This document shows, in pieces, positions 18,233 through 27,825 of a stretch of DNA of 64,000 bases (position 1 is the stretch's first letter; each line of letters opens with the position of its first letter). The notes below the pieces were generated by a model. The model saw only the letters and a program-made list of their open reading frames with translations. It did no database searches and had not been told where the DNA came from. Position numbers and translations under genes: made by a program. The DNA is from Paenibacillus taiwanensis DSM 18679 (GTDB lineage: Bacteria; Bacillota; Bacilli; Paenibacillales; Paenibacillaceae), in the NCBI RefSeq assembly GCF_000425125.1, contig NZ_KE384306.1:87705-151704 (forward strand). The letters run 5' to 3'.

Positions 18233-18427
18233 ATGTTGTGGAGAAATTTATGAATCGAATTAAATCGTAGTTCACTCTAGCACACACTTGGAGCATTCTC
18301 TGGTTAATTCGACAAAAACCGATAAAATTACAACGGATTCGGATTAAAATATGGTAAACATTCATCTCATTATGGTACAATGATTTTCATTATATGACAG
18401 ATTTCAAGTCAAAAATATGGAATTTTT

Positions 18428-20260
18428 ATGAAGAAAAAAAGGGGTCTGAGATGGATGGGTATATTTAGACGAAGCATTATTGCCAAGATGATTGCCGTTA
18501 TAATCGTGATTGTGCTGCTGCTTTGCTCTGTATTGTTTGCAAGGCAATACTCGCAGCAACAAGAGATGTATATGGATTTTCTTGAACAGCGGTTAAAAGT
18601 GATGATGACGCTGCAAATTCAGGAACTTCAGTCATCTGTTAGACAAGTCTCTTATTCTTTTTCTGATTCCAAGACTAGCAAAGATTATGCTTCCAATCCT
18701 ACCTTCCGTCTTATTCGAGAGAAATTGAACAGTCTAGTTAAAGAAGATATACATAATACGTTTATCGTAATGCCACCATCTAAAGAAGATTTGAGCAACA
18801 AAAAACTAAAGCTGGTTCAAGCGAGTAAGCAGTTTGAGTCAAGAGGTTATCCGCCTGGCAAGATGATTACGTTATCAGATGAATTAAATGACGCTTATGC
18901 AGCTATGTTACAAAAAGGTACTGCGATTACAAGTGATTTTAAAATAGGCGACAATTGGATCATTACAGCTATAGCACCAATTAAAAATGAGCAAGGTCAG
19001 ACGTTAGCTATATTTGCAATTGATTTTGATTACACTCAGGTGAGAGCCGATCTCATGAGCACATTAATGGAGACGTTATGGATTGGATTGAGCATCATTT
19101 TTGTGGGGTTAGCTGTGCTCGTCTGGTATGTTCGCTTCCAATTACATCCACTTCGTCGTGTGCATCAACTGGCTGAACGTGCAGCTGAAGGAGATCTTAC
19201 TGTACGACTGGATGTAAAAGGTGACGATGAGATCAGCAAAGTGGCTCATGTCTTTAATCAAATGATAGAGCGTCTTAGTGCTTTGCTAAAAGATGTACAG
19301 CGAGCCTCTGAAGGGGTTGCGGTATCTACCGCTGAGCTAAATAGTGGTGCTCAAGAAACGGCAGCATCCGCAATTGAGGTAAGTGCTTCTATGCAGCAGG
19401 TTGCATCGGGTGTACAAGTTCAACTGCAAAGCACCGCAGAAACGAAGCAAGCGATGCTAGAAATTACGCTTGGCGTACAGAACTTGTCTGAAACCTCAGC
19501 TGTAGTATTTGAACACATGAACGCTTCAGCAGAGCAAGCGCAAGCAGGGCGCCAAGTTATTACACGTACGGTAGAACAGATGGAGCGTATTCAAGACGCT
19601 TCACAGGATACTTATCAAGCATTAAATGAATTGTCGAAGGAAGTTCTGGAAATTGGTGATGCCGTGCAGTTTATTCAAGGGGTAGTGAAGCAGACAGAAC
19701 TGTTGGCACTTAACGCTTCGATTGAAGCAGCACGTGCTGGTGAGCATGGTAAAGGGTTCCAAGTTGTTGCTGTTGAGGTTCGAAAGCTGGCAGAGCATTC
19801 GAAACATTCTCTGAATCATATTGTGCAGCTTATCGAACAGATTCATGCACGTAAATTAAAAACGGACCATGCAGCACAATCGCAACAAGGGGCAGTTGAA
19901 GCTGGTTTAACTGTTGTAAGGGATGCGGATAAAGCATTTATGCATATTGTGGATTCTGTTGAACATATATCAGAACAAGTAAAAGAGGGCAGCGTTATTG
20001 CTACTCAGATGTCAGCAGCCTGTGAAGAAATTACAGCCTCACTTGAGCAACTGACGGATATTGCCGTGCAGAGTAATTCCTATACGGAACGTGTGGCTGC
20101 TGCAACGGAGCAACAATCAGCTATGACCGAGCAGATGCGTGTTTCCGTGACCAATTTGCAGCAATTAAGCGAGCAGTTGGAGCGCCATTTAACGCACTTT
20201 AAAGTGGATGACCAACCTAGTGAGACAAAACAAGCAGTTGAAGAGGAAGTTAAGAATTAG
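18428..20260 (+). CDS. Methyl-accepting chemotaxis protein
   Basis: 610 residues. A first membrane helix spans ~17-38, an extracellular sensor ~39-212 with no recognised ligand motif, and a second helix ~214-236. A HAMP domain follows at ~237-290 ([20 protein letters not shown]), then a coiled-coil signalling domain. Its hairpin tip, near 425-455, is the CheA/CheW contact region ([20 protein letters not shown]). It would report an unknown external cue to the flagellar system. The ATG at 18428 lacks a good ribosome site; ATG 18455, preceded by AAAGGGG, is a serious alternative. The next gene begins 18 bases downstream. Confidence 0.93.
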   Translation: MKKKRGLRWMGIFRRSIIAKMIAVIIVIVLLLCSVLFARQYSQQQEMYMDFLEQRLKVMMTLQIQELQSSVRQVSYSFSDSKTSKDYASNPTFRLIREKLNSLVKEDIHNTFIVMPPSKEDLSNKKLKLVQASKQFESRGYPPGKMITLSDELNDAYAAMLQKGTAITSDFKIGDNWIITAIAPIKNEQGQTLAIFAIDFDYTQVRADLMSTLMETLWIGLSIIFVGLAVLVWYVRFQLHPLRRVHQLAERAAEGDLTVRLDVKGDDEISKVAHVFNQMIERLSALLKDVQRASEGVAVSTAELNSGAQETAASAIEVSASMQQVASGVQVQLQSTAETKQAMLEITLGVQNLSETSAVVFEHMNASAEQAQAGRQVITRTVEQMERIQDASQDTYQALNELSKEVLEIGDAVQFIQGVVKQTELLALNASIEAARAGEHGKGFQVVAVEVRKLAEHSKHSLNHIVQLIEQIHARKLKTDHAAQSQQGAVEAGLTVVRDADKAFMHIVDSVEHISEQVKEGSVIATQMSAACEEITASLEQLTDIAVQSNSYTERVAAATEQQSAMTEQMRVSVTNLQQLSEQLERHLTHFKVDDQPSETKQAVEEEVKN

Positions 20261-20278
20261 GAATGGAGTGAACGTATA

Positions 20279-21157
20279 GTGGCTCACGCCAAGACGGTAT
20301 GGATTACTGGAGCAGCCAGCGGATTTGGATTGCTGACAGCAGCCAAGCTGGCTCAATCCGGTTATGTTATTGTTGCAACGACGAGGCAGGCAGATGCACG
20401 GCGGGAACAGATTACACAATTCATAAGCCACTATACACAGCATGCAGTTGTTCACGTTTGGGAGCTTGATGTTCGGCATGAGGAGCAAGCTCAACAAATA
20501 GCTAAACAAATTATCGATCTCTACGGAAAAATTGATATTGTGATTAACAATGCAGGTTACGCGGCTGGGGGATTTGTTGAGGATGTGCCAATGCAAGCTT
20601 GGCGGGAGCAGTTTGACACGAATGTATTTGGAGCCATTCAAGTGTGTAAAGCGGCTATCCCTTATATGCGGGAAGCTCAAAGCGGCTGCCTGATACAAAT
20701 TAGCAGCATAAGTGGGCGAATGGGGTTTCCTGGTCTGGGCGCCTATGTAGCCTCTAAATTTGCACTAGAAGGTTATAGCGAAGCTTTGTGTCTGGAAATG
20801 GCGCCTTATGGTGTAGATGTTGTACTAGTTGAGCCAGGAAGCTATCGCACAAATATATGGGAACGTAGTTTGGAGCAGATGCATGCTCCTGAGGGTTCTC
20901 CTAACCACTACTATGCTGGCAAGCTGCTTGCCAGTATGCAACAAAATGCCAGAACAGCTCCGGAACCAGATCCTGTTGTGAATTTAATAGTAAAAATTGC
21001 TAACACAGCAGACGGCAAGCGAAAGCTCCGCTATCCAATCGGTAAAGGCGTTCGTGCTGTATTGTTTAGTCGAATGCTGCTGCCTTGGAACGTATTTGAG
21101 CGAATGTTATGGAAAGCCATCGGGGTTGTCATACGGAGAAATAGGCATCATTCGTGA
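20279..21157 (+). CDS. Short-chain dehydrogenase/reductase
   Basis: 292 residues. Classical SDR features are the cofactor loop TGAASGFG near residue 10, NNAG near 89, the catalytic serine in QISSISG and YVASK near 157. The C-terminal extension and FEVEPGSYRT-like segment (VVLVEPGSYRTNIW) resemble retinol/17-beta-type SDRs. The basic stretch after the first strand (TTRQADARR) suggests NADPH. GTG start with GGAGTGAA upstream. Substrate unknown. Confidence 0.88.
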   Translation: MAHAKTVWITGAASGFGLLTAAKLAQSGYVIVATTRQADARREQITQFISHYTQHAVVHVWELDVRHEEQAQQIAKQIIDLYGKIDIVINNAGYAAGGFVEDVPMQAWREQFDTNVFGAIQVCKAAIPYMREAQSGCLIQISSISGRMGFPGLGAYVASKFALEGYSEALCLEMAPYGVDVVLVEPGSYRTNIWERSLEQMHAPEGSPNHYYAGKLLASMQQNARTAPEPDPVVNLIVKIANTADGKRKLRYPIGKGVRAVLFSRMLLPWNVFERMLWKAIGVVIRRNRHHS

Positions 21158-21220
21158 AATGTTGGCACGTTACATATTGCCCTTGCAGATGGACAGCATA
21201 TGAGGTAGGGGGTGGTCATT

Positions 21221-21358
21221 ATGCCTTACAACAGAGCTGACCGTATTCATCAGCTGCAAAACAAATCCAGATTTACGGAATCGAGCCTAACCTTAAAACC
21301 ACATAAGGCGGCTCAGCGCGCACCAAGTCTAAATAACATTCCGAAGCAGGAATCGTAG
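21221..21358 (+). CDS. Small basic protein, 45 residues, unknown
   Basis: ATG preceded by GGGGGTGG at a good distance. The product is hydrophilic and basic (starts MPYNRADRIHQLQNKSRF, ends IPKQES). No domain recognised. It lies directly after the SDR gene and before another tiny gene; the pair may share a transcript ended by the hairpins at 21513-21594. Confidence 0.5.
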   Translation: MPYNRADRIHQLQNKSRFTESSLTLKPHKAAQRAPSLNNIPKQES

Positions 21359-21402
21359 CACTCTTCCTCCTTATTTTTTCTAAATGAAAGGGGTTAGCTG
21401 AC

Positions 21403-21489
21403 ATGGCGCACAAACAACAAGGGCATGCGAACCAGAACAAAAGTACACGTACCTCTGATGCCAATAATGCAAAAGGGAAGCACCGGTAA
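21403..21489 (+). CDS. Small hydrophilic peptide, 28 residues, spore-protein-like composition
   Basis: AAAGGGG upstream of ATG. The sequence is rich in H, N, K, Q and A (MAHKQQGHANQNKSTRTSDA then NNAKGKHR). The composition resembles minor small acid-soluble spore proteins, but I cannot assign a family. Followed by two terminator hairpins. Confidence 0.5.
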   Translation: MAHKQQGHANQNKSTRTSDANNAKGKHR

Positions 21490-21512
21490 AGAAAACAGGT
21501 GCGAAGTCGTGG

Positions 21513-21537
21513 AGGTGGTGAAGTAACCACCTTTTTC
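21513..21537 (+). terminator. Rho-independent terminator for small genes
   Basis: AGGTGGT gaagta ACCACCT with TTTTTC. Confidence 0.85.
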
Positions 21538-21543
21538 ATTCAA

Positions 21544-21594
21544 AACAAAGCCGTCATTCATGCGAAGCAGCGGAATGACGGCTTTGTTATTTAT
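21544..21594. terminator. Long perfect hairpin, probably bidirectional
   Basis: AACAAAGCCGTCATTC (21544-21559) and GAATGACGGCTTTGTT (21573-21588) form a perfect 16-bp stem between convergent genes. A/T-rich flanks occur on both sides. Confidence 0.8.
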
Positions 21595-21626
21595 ATTATG
21601 GATGATGAAGATGAAGCGGAAGTGGC

Positions 21627-21905
21627 TTAACTTGAAATACGTACTCTGCCAGAGCGTTTCATACCATGACTCATCACAATCTCAGCAGCCTTCAAACGTA
21701 ATTCAGCATTTTCTGATTCCATCATTTCTTCCAGCACGTGCACGGCTTTGCCATATAAATAATTTTCGTTATCTTGCCAGTAAGCTGTTTCCGATTGCTT
21801 TCGCGTCTTTACTCTAGCGTACATCCAATAGGTTCGAGCTGTGTTCTCGATTTGGGTCTGATTCATTTGTTGTAATGTTTCTGCGGTATACCAATTTAAA
21901 TGCAT
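21627..21905 (-). CDS. Conserved hypothetical protein, 92 residues
   Basis: AAGGAG lies ten bases before the ATG, which supports translation. The product is alpha-helical and charged (YTAETLQQMNQTQIENTAR, then LEEMMESENAELRLKAAEIV), without a recognised domain. It is downstream of the ABC exporter pair on the same strand but separated by a gap, so a link is uncertain. Confidence 0.6.
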   Translation of the reverse strand: MHLNWYTAETLQQMNQTQIENTARTYWMYARVKTRKQSETAYWQDNENYLYGKAVHVLEEMMESENAELRLKAAEIVMSHGMKRSGRVRISS

Positions 21906-22051
21906 AATAGCATTTCACTCCTTTAATCATGTAACCTGCAAAGGTCATTCTCGGAATGGTACAGGGGGCTACAATGCACCCTGTACCATCTCCTATTCAT
22001 ATAAAATCAAGCTTTATAGGTGCTGCATTTATTTTGTTAACAAACAACTGT

Positions 22052-24268
22052 TCATTTATATGCAGCAGAGGCTGGTTTCGCTTGCGCATTTGCTGTACGA
22101 CGCGTTTGATTGCGTTTTTCATTAGATGTATCTGTGTTATGCGCAAGTGCGTCGTCTTCTACTTCCTCGTCTCCGAAGGGAGCAAGCGGCGGCTCACTAA
22201 GCTGATCGCTTTGTACTTGACTTTCTGCCTGAGCACCAAATTGCAGCTGGTACATTCGATAGTAGCGACCTTCCATAGCCATAAGCTCCTCGTGAGAGCC
22301 ACGCTCTACGATTTCTCCGCGATGGAGCACAAGAATAAGGTCAGCACTTCTTATCGTTGACAGTCGATGGGCGATAATAAATGTAGTGCGGCCGCGCTTC
22401 AGCACCTCAAGTGCTTCTTGAATAATCGCTTCCGTTTCTGTATCGATATTTGCCGTTGCCTCATCCAGAATGAGTATAGAAGGCTCGAAAGCAAGGGCAC
22501 GAGCAAATGAAATCAATTGGCGTTGGCCTGCTGACAAGGTGCTTCCCTTCTCAACAACCGGCTCATCAAGGCCTTTGGTTAATGTTTTTAAGACACGATC
22601 AGCTCCGACAGCCTTTAGCGAAGCTTCGACCTTTTCCCGGGAAATGCGTGGATCGCCCAGGCTTACGTTGGATTCAATAGTCCCAGTAAACAAGTAAGGA
22701 TCTTGCAGCACGATGCCCATGTGCTGCCGCAGCCATTGCTTAGGAATGTCACGAATTACGTTGCCGTCAATTCGGATTTCCCCTTGCTGCGGATCATAGA
22801 ACCGGAATAATAAGTTCATAATCGAGCTTTTTCCTGATCCGGTGTGGCCGACTAAAGCGACGGTCTGACCTGGTTTAGCTTCAAAATGAATGTTTTTTAA
22901 TACAAAATCTTCTTTATAAGCAAAGGACACTTGATCAAATTCCACATGTCCCTTATAACGAGGCATCGAGCCGTCATGTCGTTCTTCCCCTTGCTCATCC
23001 ATCAATTCAAATACACGTCCTGCCGAAACGATGGACTGATCCAACGTAGCCAACTGGTTTACCATACCAGTCAGCGGATGGAACAAGCGGCTAAGCAAGT
23101 CTGTAAAGGCATAGAGCACTCCTAACGTGACGATACCTGTAGCACTTAAAGATGCACCTGCGAAATACCAAAGCACAAAAGCAAAGGTGATATTACGCAG
23201 CACGTTAACAAGATTGTGCGAGGTGTAGGCATTAAGAGACAACATTTTGTTGGAGTAGGTCAAATAATCTTCATTTAATTTTTCGAATTCATCCATCGTT
23301 TCTTTCTCGCGACGAAATGCCCGAATGACCGGCATGCCTTGAATTGATTCATTAATGATGGCATTTATCGCGCTAAGACGAGACCTAATTACAAGATTAT
23401 ACTTTGTGGCAAAACGACGATATAATACGATCCACACTAAAATGATTGGCACAAGCACCAAACAACTTATGGCAAGCTTCGTATCCAAAATAAATAAGGC
23501 AACATATATACCCGTGATCGTAATAATGCCGGAAGTAAAGTTAGAAAGCACGGCAACAAACAAGTCCTTGACAGCTTCCGTATCGTTCGTGATTCGAGAA
23601 ACCACTTTGCCTGCTGGCAAGTTGTCAAAGTAAGGAATAGGCAGTCGCTGTACATGGGCGTACACATCACCACGAAGCTTGCGAATGACTTTGTTGGCCG
23701 CTGTCTGTAGGCCGAGAATTTTGCCGAAGCTCATTATAATACTGACGGCAAGCAGGAGAACATATATACCGAGCCAGTAAAGGATGCCTCTAATCTCCGG
23801 TTCGTAAAATACGAGCAACTGGGATAAAGGCAGCGGCTGTGCAGCGGTCTGCCACACCTGGCCTTTGGCAGTGATCTTTAGTGTGCCATTCTCATACTCA
23901 CGTACACCTGTAGCATTAGGCGCTTCGCCAGATAGGAGATAGAAAGACTTTCCAACCTGCAAAATCTGGATGGCGTTGCCCTTTGGCTCATTAGGTTCGA
24001 AACGGTCGGCACGCTTATAGGTTACACCGTTAAACGATACGTTGTCCTTGGATGCTGTTTGAGTGACGTAATAAGGCTGCTCAATGCCGATAATATGTCG
24101 ATCTATAATGGCTTTGGCGATAAACGGTCCTGATAATTCGGCTGCTACCGCCAAAGTAAGCATAAGCAGCGCAAGGATAAAGCTGCCTTTAAAGTGCAGC
24201 GCGTATTGCCATAGCCGTTTCCCGACATGACGCTTCTTTACGGCTTCTTCTTGCTGTTCAATATGCAT
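22052..24268 (-). CDS. yheH: Multidrug-type ABC exporter half-transporter (YheH/BmrD-like)
   Basis: 738 residues: membrane domain (six helices, ~30-430) plus nucleotide-binding domain. A ~100-residue soluble insertion between the first two helices is typical of YheH/BmrD. Walker A GHTGSGKSS and Walker B ILILDEATANID keep the catalytic glutamate. The signature is LSAGQRQ instead of LSGGQ. Together with the partner's degenerate site this fits a heterodimeric exporter with one canonical and one non-canonical ATP site. The long acidic C-terminal tail is unusual. It lies 43 bases downstream of its partner. Confidence 0.9.
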   Translation of the reverse strand: MHIEQQEEAVKKRHVGKRLWQYALHFKGSFILALLMLTLAVAAELSGPFIAKAIIDRHIIGIEQPYYVTQTASKDNVSFNGVTYKRADRFEPNEPKGNAIQILQVGKSFYLLSGEAPNATGVREYENGTLKITAKGQVWQTAAQPLPLSQLLVFYEPEIRGILYWLGIYVLLLAVSIIMSFGKILGLQTAANKVIRKLRGDVYAHVQRLPIPYFDNLPAGKVVSRITNDTEAVKDLFVAVLSNFTSGIITITGIYVALFILDTKLAISCLVLVPIILVWIVLYRRFATKYNLVIRSRLSAINAIINESIQGMPVIRAFRREKETMDEFEKLNEDYLTYSNKMLSLNAYTSHNLVNVLRNITFAFVLWYFAGASLSATGIVTLGVLYAFTDLLSRLFHPLTGMVNQLATLDQSIVSAGRVFELMDEQGEERHDGSMPRYKGHVEFDQVSFAYKEDFVLKNIHFEAKPGQTVALVGHTGSGKSSIMNLLFRFYDPQQGEIRIDGNVIRDIPKQWLRQHMGIVLQDPYLFTGTIESNVSLGDPRISREKVEASLKAVGADRVLKTLTKGLDEPVVEKGSTLSAGQRQLISFARALAFEPSILILDEATANIDTETEAIIQEALEVLKRGRTTFIIAHRLSTIRSADLILVLHRGEIVERGSHEELMAMEGRYYRMYQLQFGAQAESQVQSDQLSEPPLAPFGDEEVEDDALAHNTDTSNEKRNQTRRTANAQAKPASAAYK

Positions 24269-24311
24269 AAGAGGTAGTTCCTCCAGTCTATTTAGAAAAT
24301 GTGAATTTCAT

Positions 24312-26051
24312 TTATAGTGATGATTCCAACTGCTGGCGCATGTATTGCTCTTTATACCAGCCGTCTTGTGCCATTAATTGCTCGTGAGTACCCTGCTCTA
24401 CAATTTGCCCATCATCGAGCACGATAATGTTATCGGCGTGTTCAATCGCAGACAAACGATGCGTCGTAATCAAAGTGGTTTTGCCAGCCCGTTGTTCACG
24501 AATGTTTTGAATAATATTCGCTTCTGTACGGGCATCAACGGCTGACAAGGCATCGTCCAATATGAGCACTTCTGAGTCCGAAATAAAGGCACGTGCAAGT
24601 GAGACACGCTGTTTTTGTCCACCAGATAAAGCGACACCCTTTTCACCGACCAACGTCTCGATCCCATCAACAAGTGTAGGGATGTCATGTGTAAAGGAGG
24701 CAAACTCAATCGCATCATACACATCCTGCTCACTGCCGTTTGGATTTCCATACTTAATATTTTCCTTAACCGTCTTGGAAAATAAAATTTGCTCCTGTGG
24801 TACATAGCCAATCCAGCTTCGAATTTGGTCAAGTGGCACACGTTCAAGTGCCGTTCCATTAACGAGCAATTGTCCATCACCGATCGGATACTCCCGCAGC
24901 AATTGCTTCACGAATGTAGATTTACCACTTCCGGTGCGTCCGACGATGCCGAGTGTTTGCCCTTTCCACAGTGTTAGCGTCACATCGTTAAGATTGGTGA
25001 ACGTGGAGGAAGGATATTGGAAGCGATAATTTCGCCATTCTATCAGGTCTGGAACCGCAACCGCTTCTGTCTCAGAGGCGTCCTCAACGTCAGGTTTGTA
25101 ATGCAGTGTTTCATTGACACGATCAAGAGAAGCATTACCTCGCTGCATAATATTAATTAGCTCACCGATGGCAAACATCGGCCATATAAGCATGCCGAGA
25201 TACATATTAAAGGCGAGCAAATCGCCAATTGATATTTCCTGATGAATGATCAAGTACGCGCCATAACCTAGACCGATCATATAACTGAGGCCGATGCAGA
25301 ATCGGATCGTCGGATCAAACAAGGCATCGATTTTGGCTACATTTACATTTTTCTGATACACATCCTGAGTAATGTTACGGAAATGTTGCTCGTCGTTTCG
25401 TTCCTGCACATAAGCCCGAATAACACGGACACCACCAACGGATTCAAGCACTTGGTCATTCATGCCGCCGAATGCATCCTGTGCAATAGTATAACGTTCG
25501 TGAATTTTTTTGCCGAACACTCTCATTGCGACCGCAATAATAGGGAGGGGCAATAACGCCATCAAAGTCAGTTTCCAATGGATCAAAAATACCATCGCAA
25601 ACAGCACAACGAGCAGAAAGGCAGTTGAATCCGTCAGCAGCAGCATTCCGAATCCTGCTGTTTGGGATACTGAGCGCAAGTCGTTTGTTGCACGTGCCAT
25701 CAGATCACCCGTACGGTATTTCTCGAAAAATGGCGGTGTCATCTTCAGGAGCTGCCGCATAAATTTGGAGCGGAGCTTGCGTTCAACGAGAAAGGCGCCA
25801 CCAAAGAGCAAATACATCCATACATAAGTAACGATGTAAATGATAACCATCGAGACTAAAATATATATCAGATAACGAGTAAGCAAATCCCAAGTAATCG
25901 TTCCGTACACGATTTCATCAATCGCTTGACCGAGCAGCCGTGGTGGAACGAGTTCAAGTGCACCTATCGCTACTAGTAAAGTGATACCTACGATGTAACG
26001 GGTACGGTGCTCACGAAAGAACCATCCGAGTTTTTGTAATACGCCTAGCAT
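24312..26051 (-). CDS. yheI: Multidrug-type ABC exporter half-transporter (YheI/BmrC-like)
   Basis: 579 residues: six-helix ABC membrane domain (~15-310) and nucleotide-binding domain. Walker A is GRTGSGKST and the signature LSGGQKQR is intact. Walker B reads VLILDDALSAVD, with aspartate in place of the catalytic glutamate. This degenerate site complements the intact one of the downstream partner, as in BmrC/BmrD of Bacillus subtilis. An upstream leader with a peptide and a terminator hairpin suggests drug-induced expression. Confidence 0.92.
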   Translation of the reverse strand: MLGVLQKLGWFFREHRTRYIVGITLLVAIGALELVPPRLLGQAIDEIVYGTITWDLLTRYLIYILVSMVIIYIVTYVWMYLLFGGAFLVERKLRSKFMRQLLKMTPPFFEKYRTGDLMARATNDLRSVSQTAGFGMLLLTDSTAFLLVVLFAMVFLIHWKLTLMALLPLPIIAVAMRVFGKKIHERYTIAQDAFGGMNDQVLESVGGVRVIRAYVQERNDEQHFRNITQDVYQKNVNVAKIDALFDPTIRFCIGLSYMIGLGYGAYLIIHQEISIGDLLAFNMYLGMLIWPMFAIGELINIMQRGNASLDRVNETLHYKPDVEDASETEAVAVPDLIEWRNYRFQYPSSTFTNLNDVTLTLWKGQTLGIVGRTGSGKSTFVKQLLREYPIGDGQLLVNGTALERVPLDQIRSWIGYVPQEQILFSKTVKENIKYGNPNGSEQDVYDAIEFASFTHDIPTLVDGIETLVGEKGVALSGGQKQRVSLARAFISDSEVLILDDALSAVDARTEANIIQNIREQRAGKTTLITTHRLSAIEHADNIIVLDDGQIVEQGTHEQLMAQDGWYKEQYMRQQLESSL

Positions 26052-26097
26052 TGATTCTCACTTCCTTTTCATTTTGGAAAAATAAAGTAATATGGAA

Positions 26098-26150
26098 CAA
26101 AAAAAGGTATATCGTCGTAAACGATATACCTTGTGGGCAACAGGTTATAT
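26098..26150 (-). promoter_or_regulatory. Transcription attenuator: terminator with competing antiterminator
   Basis: Read on the minus strand, AAGGTATATCG (26132-26122) pairs perfectly with CGATATACCTT (26114-26104) and runs into TTTTTTT. This is an intrinsic terminator placed 46 bases before yheI, inside its leader. Just upstream, ATATAACCT (26150-26142) can pair instead with AGGTATAT of the terminator's first arm (one bulge), giving an exclusive antiterminator. The arrangement implies read-through only under a signal, probably linked to translation of the leader peptide at 26273-26365. Confidence 0.72.
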
Positions 26151-26272
26151 AGGCGTACGAGCGTGGGAGCCCGCACATTATGATGGATTGATGCGGAGAA
26201 AGAAAGAATAACAGAGAGTCAAGGCAGGTTATGAATTATGACCTTGAATGTCATCTGATGTTCTTGTTCCTT

Positions 26273-26365
26273 CTAGTGCTGCAATCGATCAGCAGGGCTC
26301 CATATATGATGTTGTGTGGTGATCATCGCGTCTTTACGATGCTTACTTGTATTGATGAACAACAT
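26273..26365 (-). CDS. Leader peptide of the ABC exporter operon, 30 residues
   Basis: A short frame begins 55 bases downstream of a strong minus-strand promoter and after the purine-rich GAGAGGCAGGTGAG, and ends 123 bases before the attenuator hairpin pair. It starts MLFINTSKHRKDAMITTQHH and ends WSPADRLQH. The position mirrors bmrB, whose translation controls attenuation of bmrCD in B. subtilis. Sequence similarity to BmrB was not tested. If real, drugs that stall ribosomes here would change leader folding. Confidence 0.5.
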   Translation of the reverse strand: MLFINTSKHRKDAMITTQHHIWSPADRLQH

Positions 26366-26419
26366 GGAACTCACCTGCCTCTCTTGTAATGTATGTACGT
26401 TGTCGTACCTGCTTTGTTG

Positions 26420-26449
26420 ATTCTAGCACTGCCTTTTAATTATTGTCAA
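26420..26449 (-). promoter_or_regulatory. Sigma-A promoter of the ABC exporter operon
   Basis: Minus strand TTGACA (26449-26444), 18 bases, TAGAAT (26425-26420). The transcript would carry a ~360-base leader before yheI. Confidence 0.8.
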
Positions 26450-26565
26450 TCCATTTTTGTACATTTTTTTATGCAGAATAAGGTTACCGTGTCTTTAATC
26501 CATAGCCTATTGTATGATTTGCCTGTGTAGTTTATTCGTCGTATGATGAGTGATGAGCTCAACAA

Positions 26566-27018
26566 TTAAGACTTTCCAAGCAGCAAAGATAAAATACCAG
26601 CGGCAATTAATGGACCGACGGGAACCCCTTTAAACAAAGCTACGCCAATTACTGTGCCAACAAGCAGCCCTGCAACAATCGTAGGGGACTGGCTCATCAG
26701 GTTGACGCCTCGGCCACCCAAATAGGAAACAAATATGCCAATCGCTATAGCTAGAAGTGACTTCCAGTTAAGGAAAGAACCCGCTAGTGTTTCCAACGTA
26801 TATTTACCGCTTGCAATTGGCGCCATAACGCCAATCGTTAGTATAATGATGCCAATCGTGAGCCCATATTTCTCAATCCAGGGGAATATAACTTGTAAGT
26901 TAGTTACACGCATTAGCAGTAATACGACCATTGCAATGGTCACGGTGGAGTTGCCGCTAAGCAACCCGAGTCCAGCTAATCCTAATAGGATGAGGGAGGG
27001 GGTATCTACATGTGTCAT
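26566..27018 (-). CDS. DUF441 membrane protein (UPF0756, YtwI-like)
   Basis: 150 residues with four to five hydrophobic helices and the family segments [19 protein letters not shown] and [18 protein letters not shown]. The function of this widespread family is not known. A GGAGC ribosome site precedes the ATG. It is divergent from pcp. Confidence 0.88.
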   Translation of the reverse strand: MTHVDTPSLILLGLAGLGLLSGNSTVTIAMVVLLLMRVTNLQVIFPWIEKYGLTIGIIILTIGVMAPIASGKYTLETLAGSFLNWKSLLAIAIGIFVSYLGGRGVNLMSQSPTIVAGLLVGTVIGVALFKGVPVGPLIAAGILSLLLGKS

Positions 27019-27150
27019 CGTCTTTTTATGCTCCTTTCCATCCGATTAACCATATCACAATTAACAAGTGTTGCAAAATAAACCATGATACGTCGCGGCA
27101 CATCGATTTGTGTTCCATCTTAATTCGAAGAAAGGATCGTGTAACGCCAT

Positions 27151-27804
27151 ATGAAACGTATACTTCTTACAGGTTTCGAACCTTTTCAACAGGAAACGAT
27201 CAACCCATCTTGGGAAGCTGTCAAACAGTTAGACAGTCAAATAATCGGTCATTATGAGGTAATGGCAAGACGGCTGCCAACAGCGTTTTATCCCGCCAAG
27301 TCGCAAATACAAACTTATTTGCAGGAGCTGCACCCCGAAGTCGTCATTTGTGTCGGCCAAGCGGGAGGCAGGCCGGATATTACGTTGGAACGAATTGCGA
27401 TTAACCTAATCGATGCTCGTATCCCTGATAATGACGGAGTGTCCCCGATTGATGTTCCCATTGAAGCGGACGGTCCAGCCGCCTATTGGACCAATCTTCC
27501 GATTAAAGCAATGCGGTCTGCTATTCAAGGGGCAGGGGTGCCGTGTTCCATTTCATATTCAGCTGGAACTTATGTGTGCAATTCTACTTTTTACGCTTTA
27601 ATGCATGCGATTGAATCATTCGGTCAAAGCTGCCGCGGTGGATTTATACATATTCCTTTTCTGCCTCAGCAAGCGACTGCGCATGTAGGTAAAGCCAGTA
27701 TGTCTTTGGACGATATGGTACGTGGATTACACGCTGCAATTGCAGCTGTAGATGATGAAGAAATTGTACATGTGAGTGCCGGAACGTTACATCATGAGCA
27801 ATAA
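27151..27804 (+). CDS. pcp: Pyroglutamyl-peptidase I
   Basis: Cysteine peptidase (family C15) that removes N-terminal pyroglutamate in the cytoplasm. Seen are the N-terminal GFEPFQQETINPSW, the glutamate-bearing ITLERIAINL near residue 75-80, the nucleophile region SAGTYVCNSTFYALMH with Cys at ~142, and the histidine in GGFIHIPFLPQQ near 168. 217 residues is the usual length. It is followed after 21 bases by helD on the same strand. Confidence 0.94.
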   Translation: MKRILLTGFEPFQQETINPSWEAVKQLDSQIIGHYEVMARRLPTAFYPAKSQIQTYLQELHPEVVICVGQAGGRPDITLERIAINLIDARIPDNDGVSPIDVPIEADGPAAYWTNLPIKAMRSAIQGAGVPCSISYSAGTYVCNSTFYALMHAIESFGQSCRGGFIHIPFLPQQATAHVGKASMSLDDMVRGLHAAIAAVDDEEIVHVSAGTLHHEQ

Positions 27805-27825
27805 GAACAGGAGCGGATTACAGTA

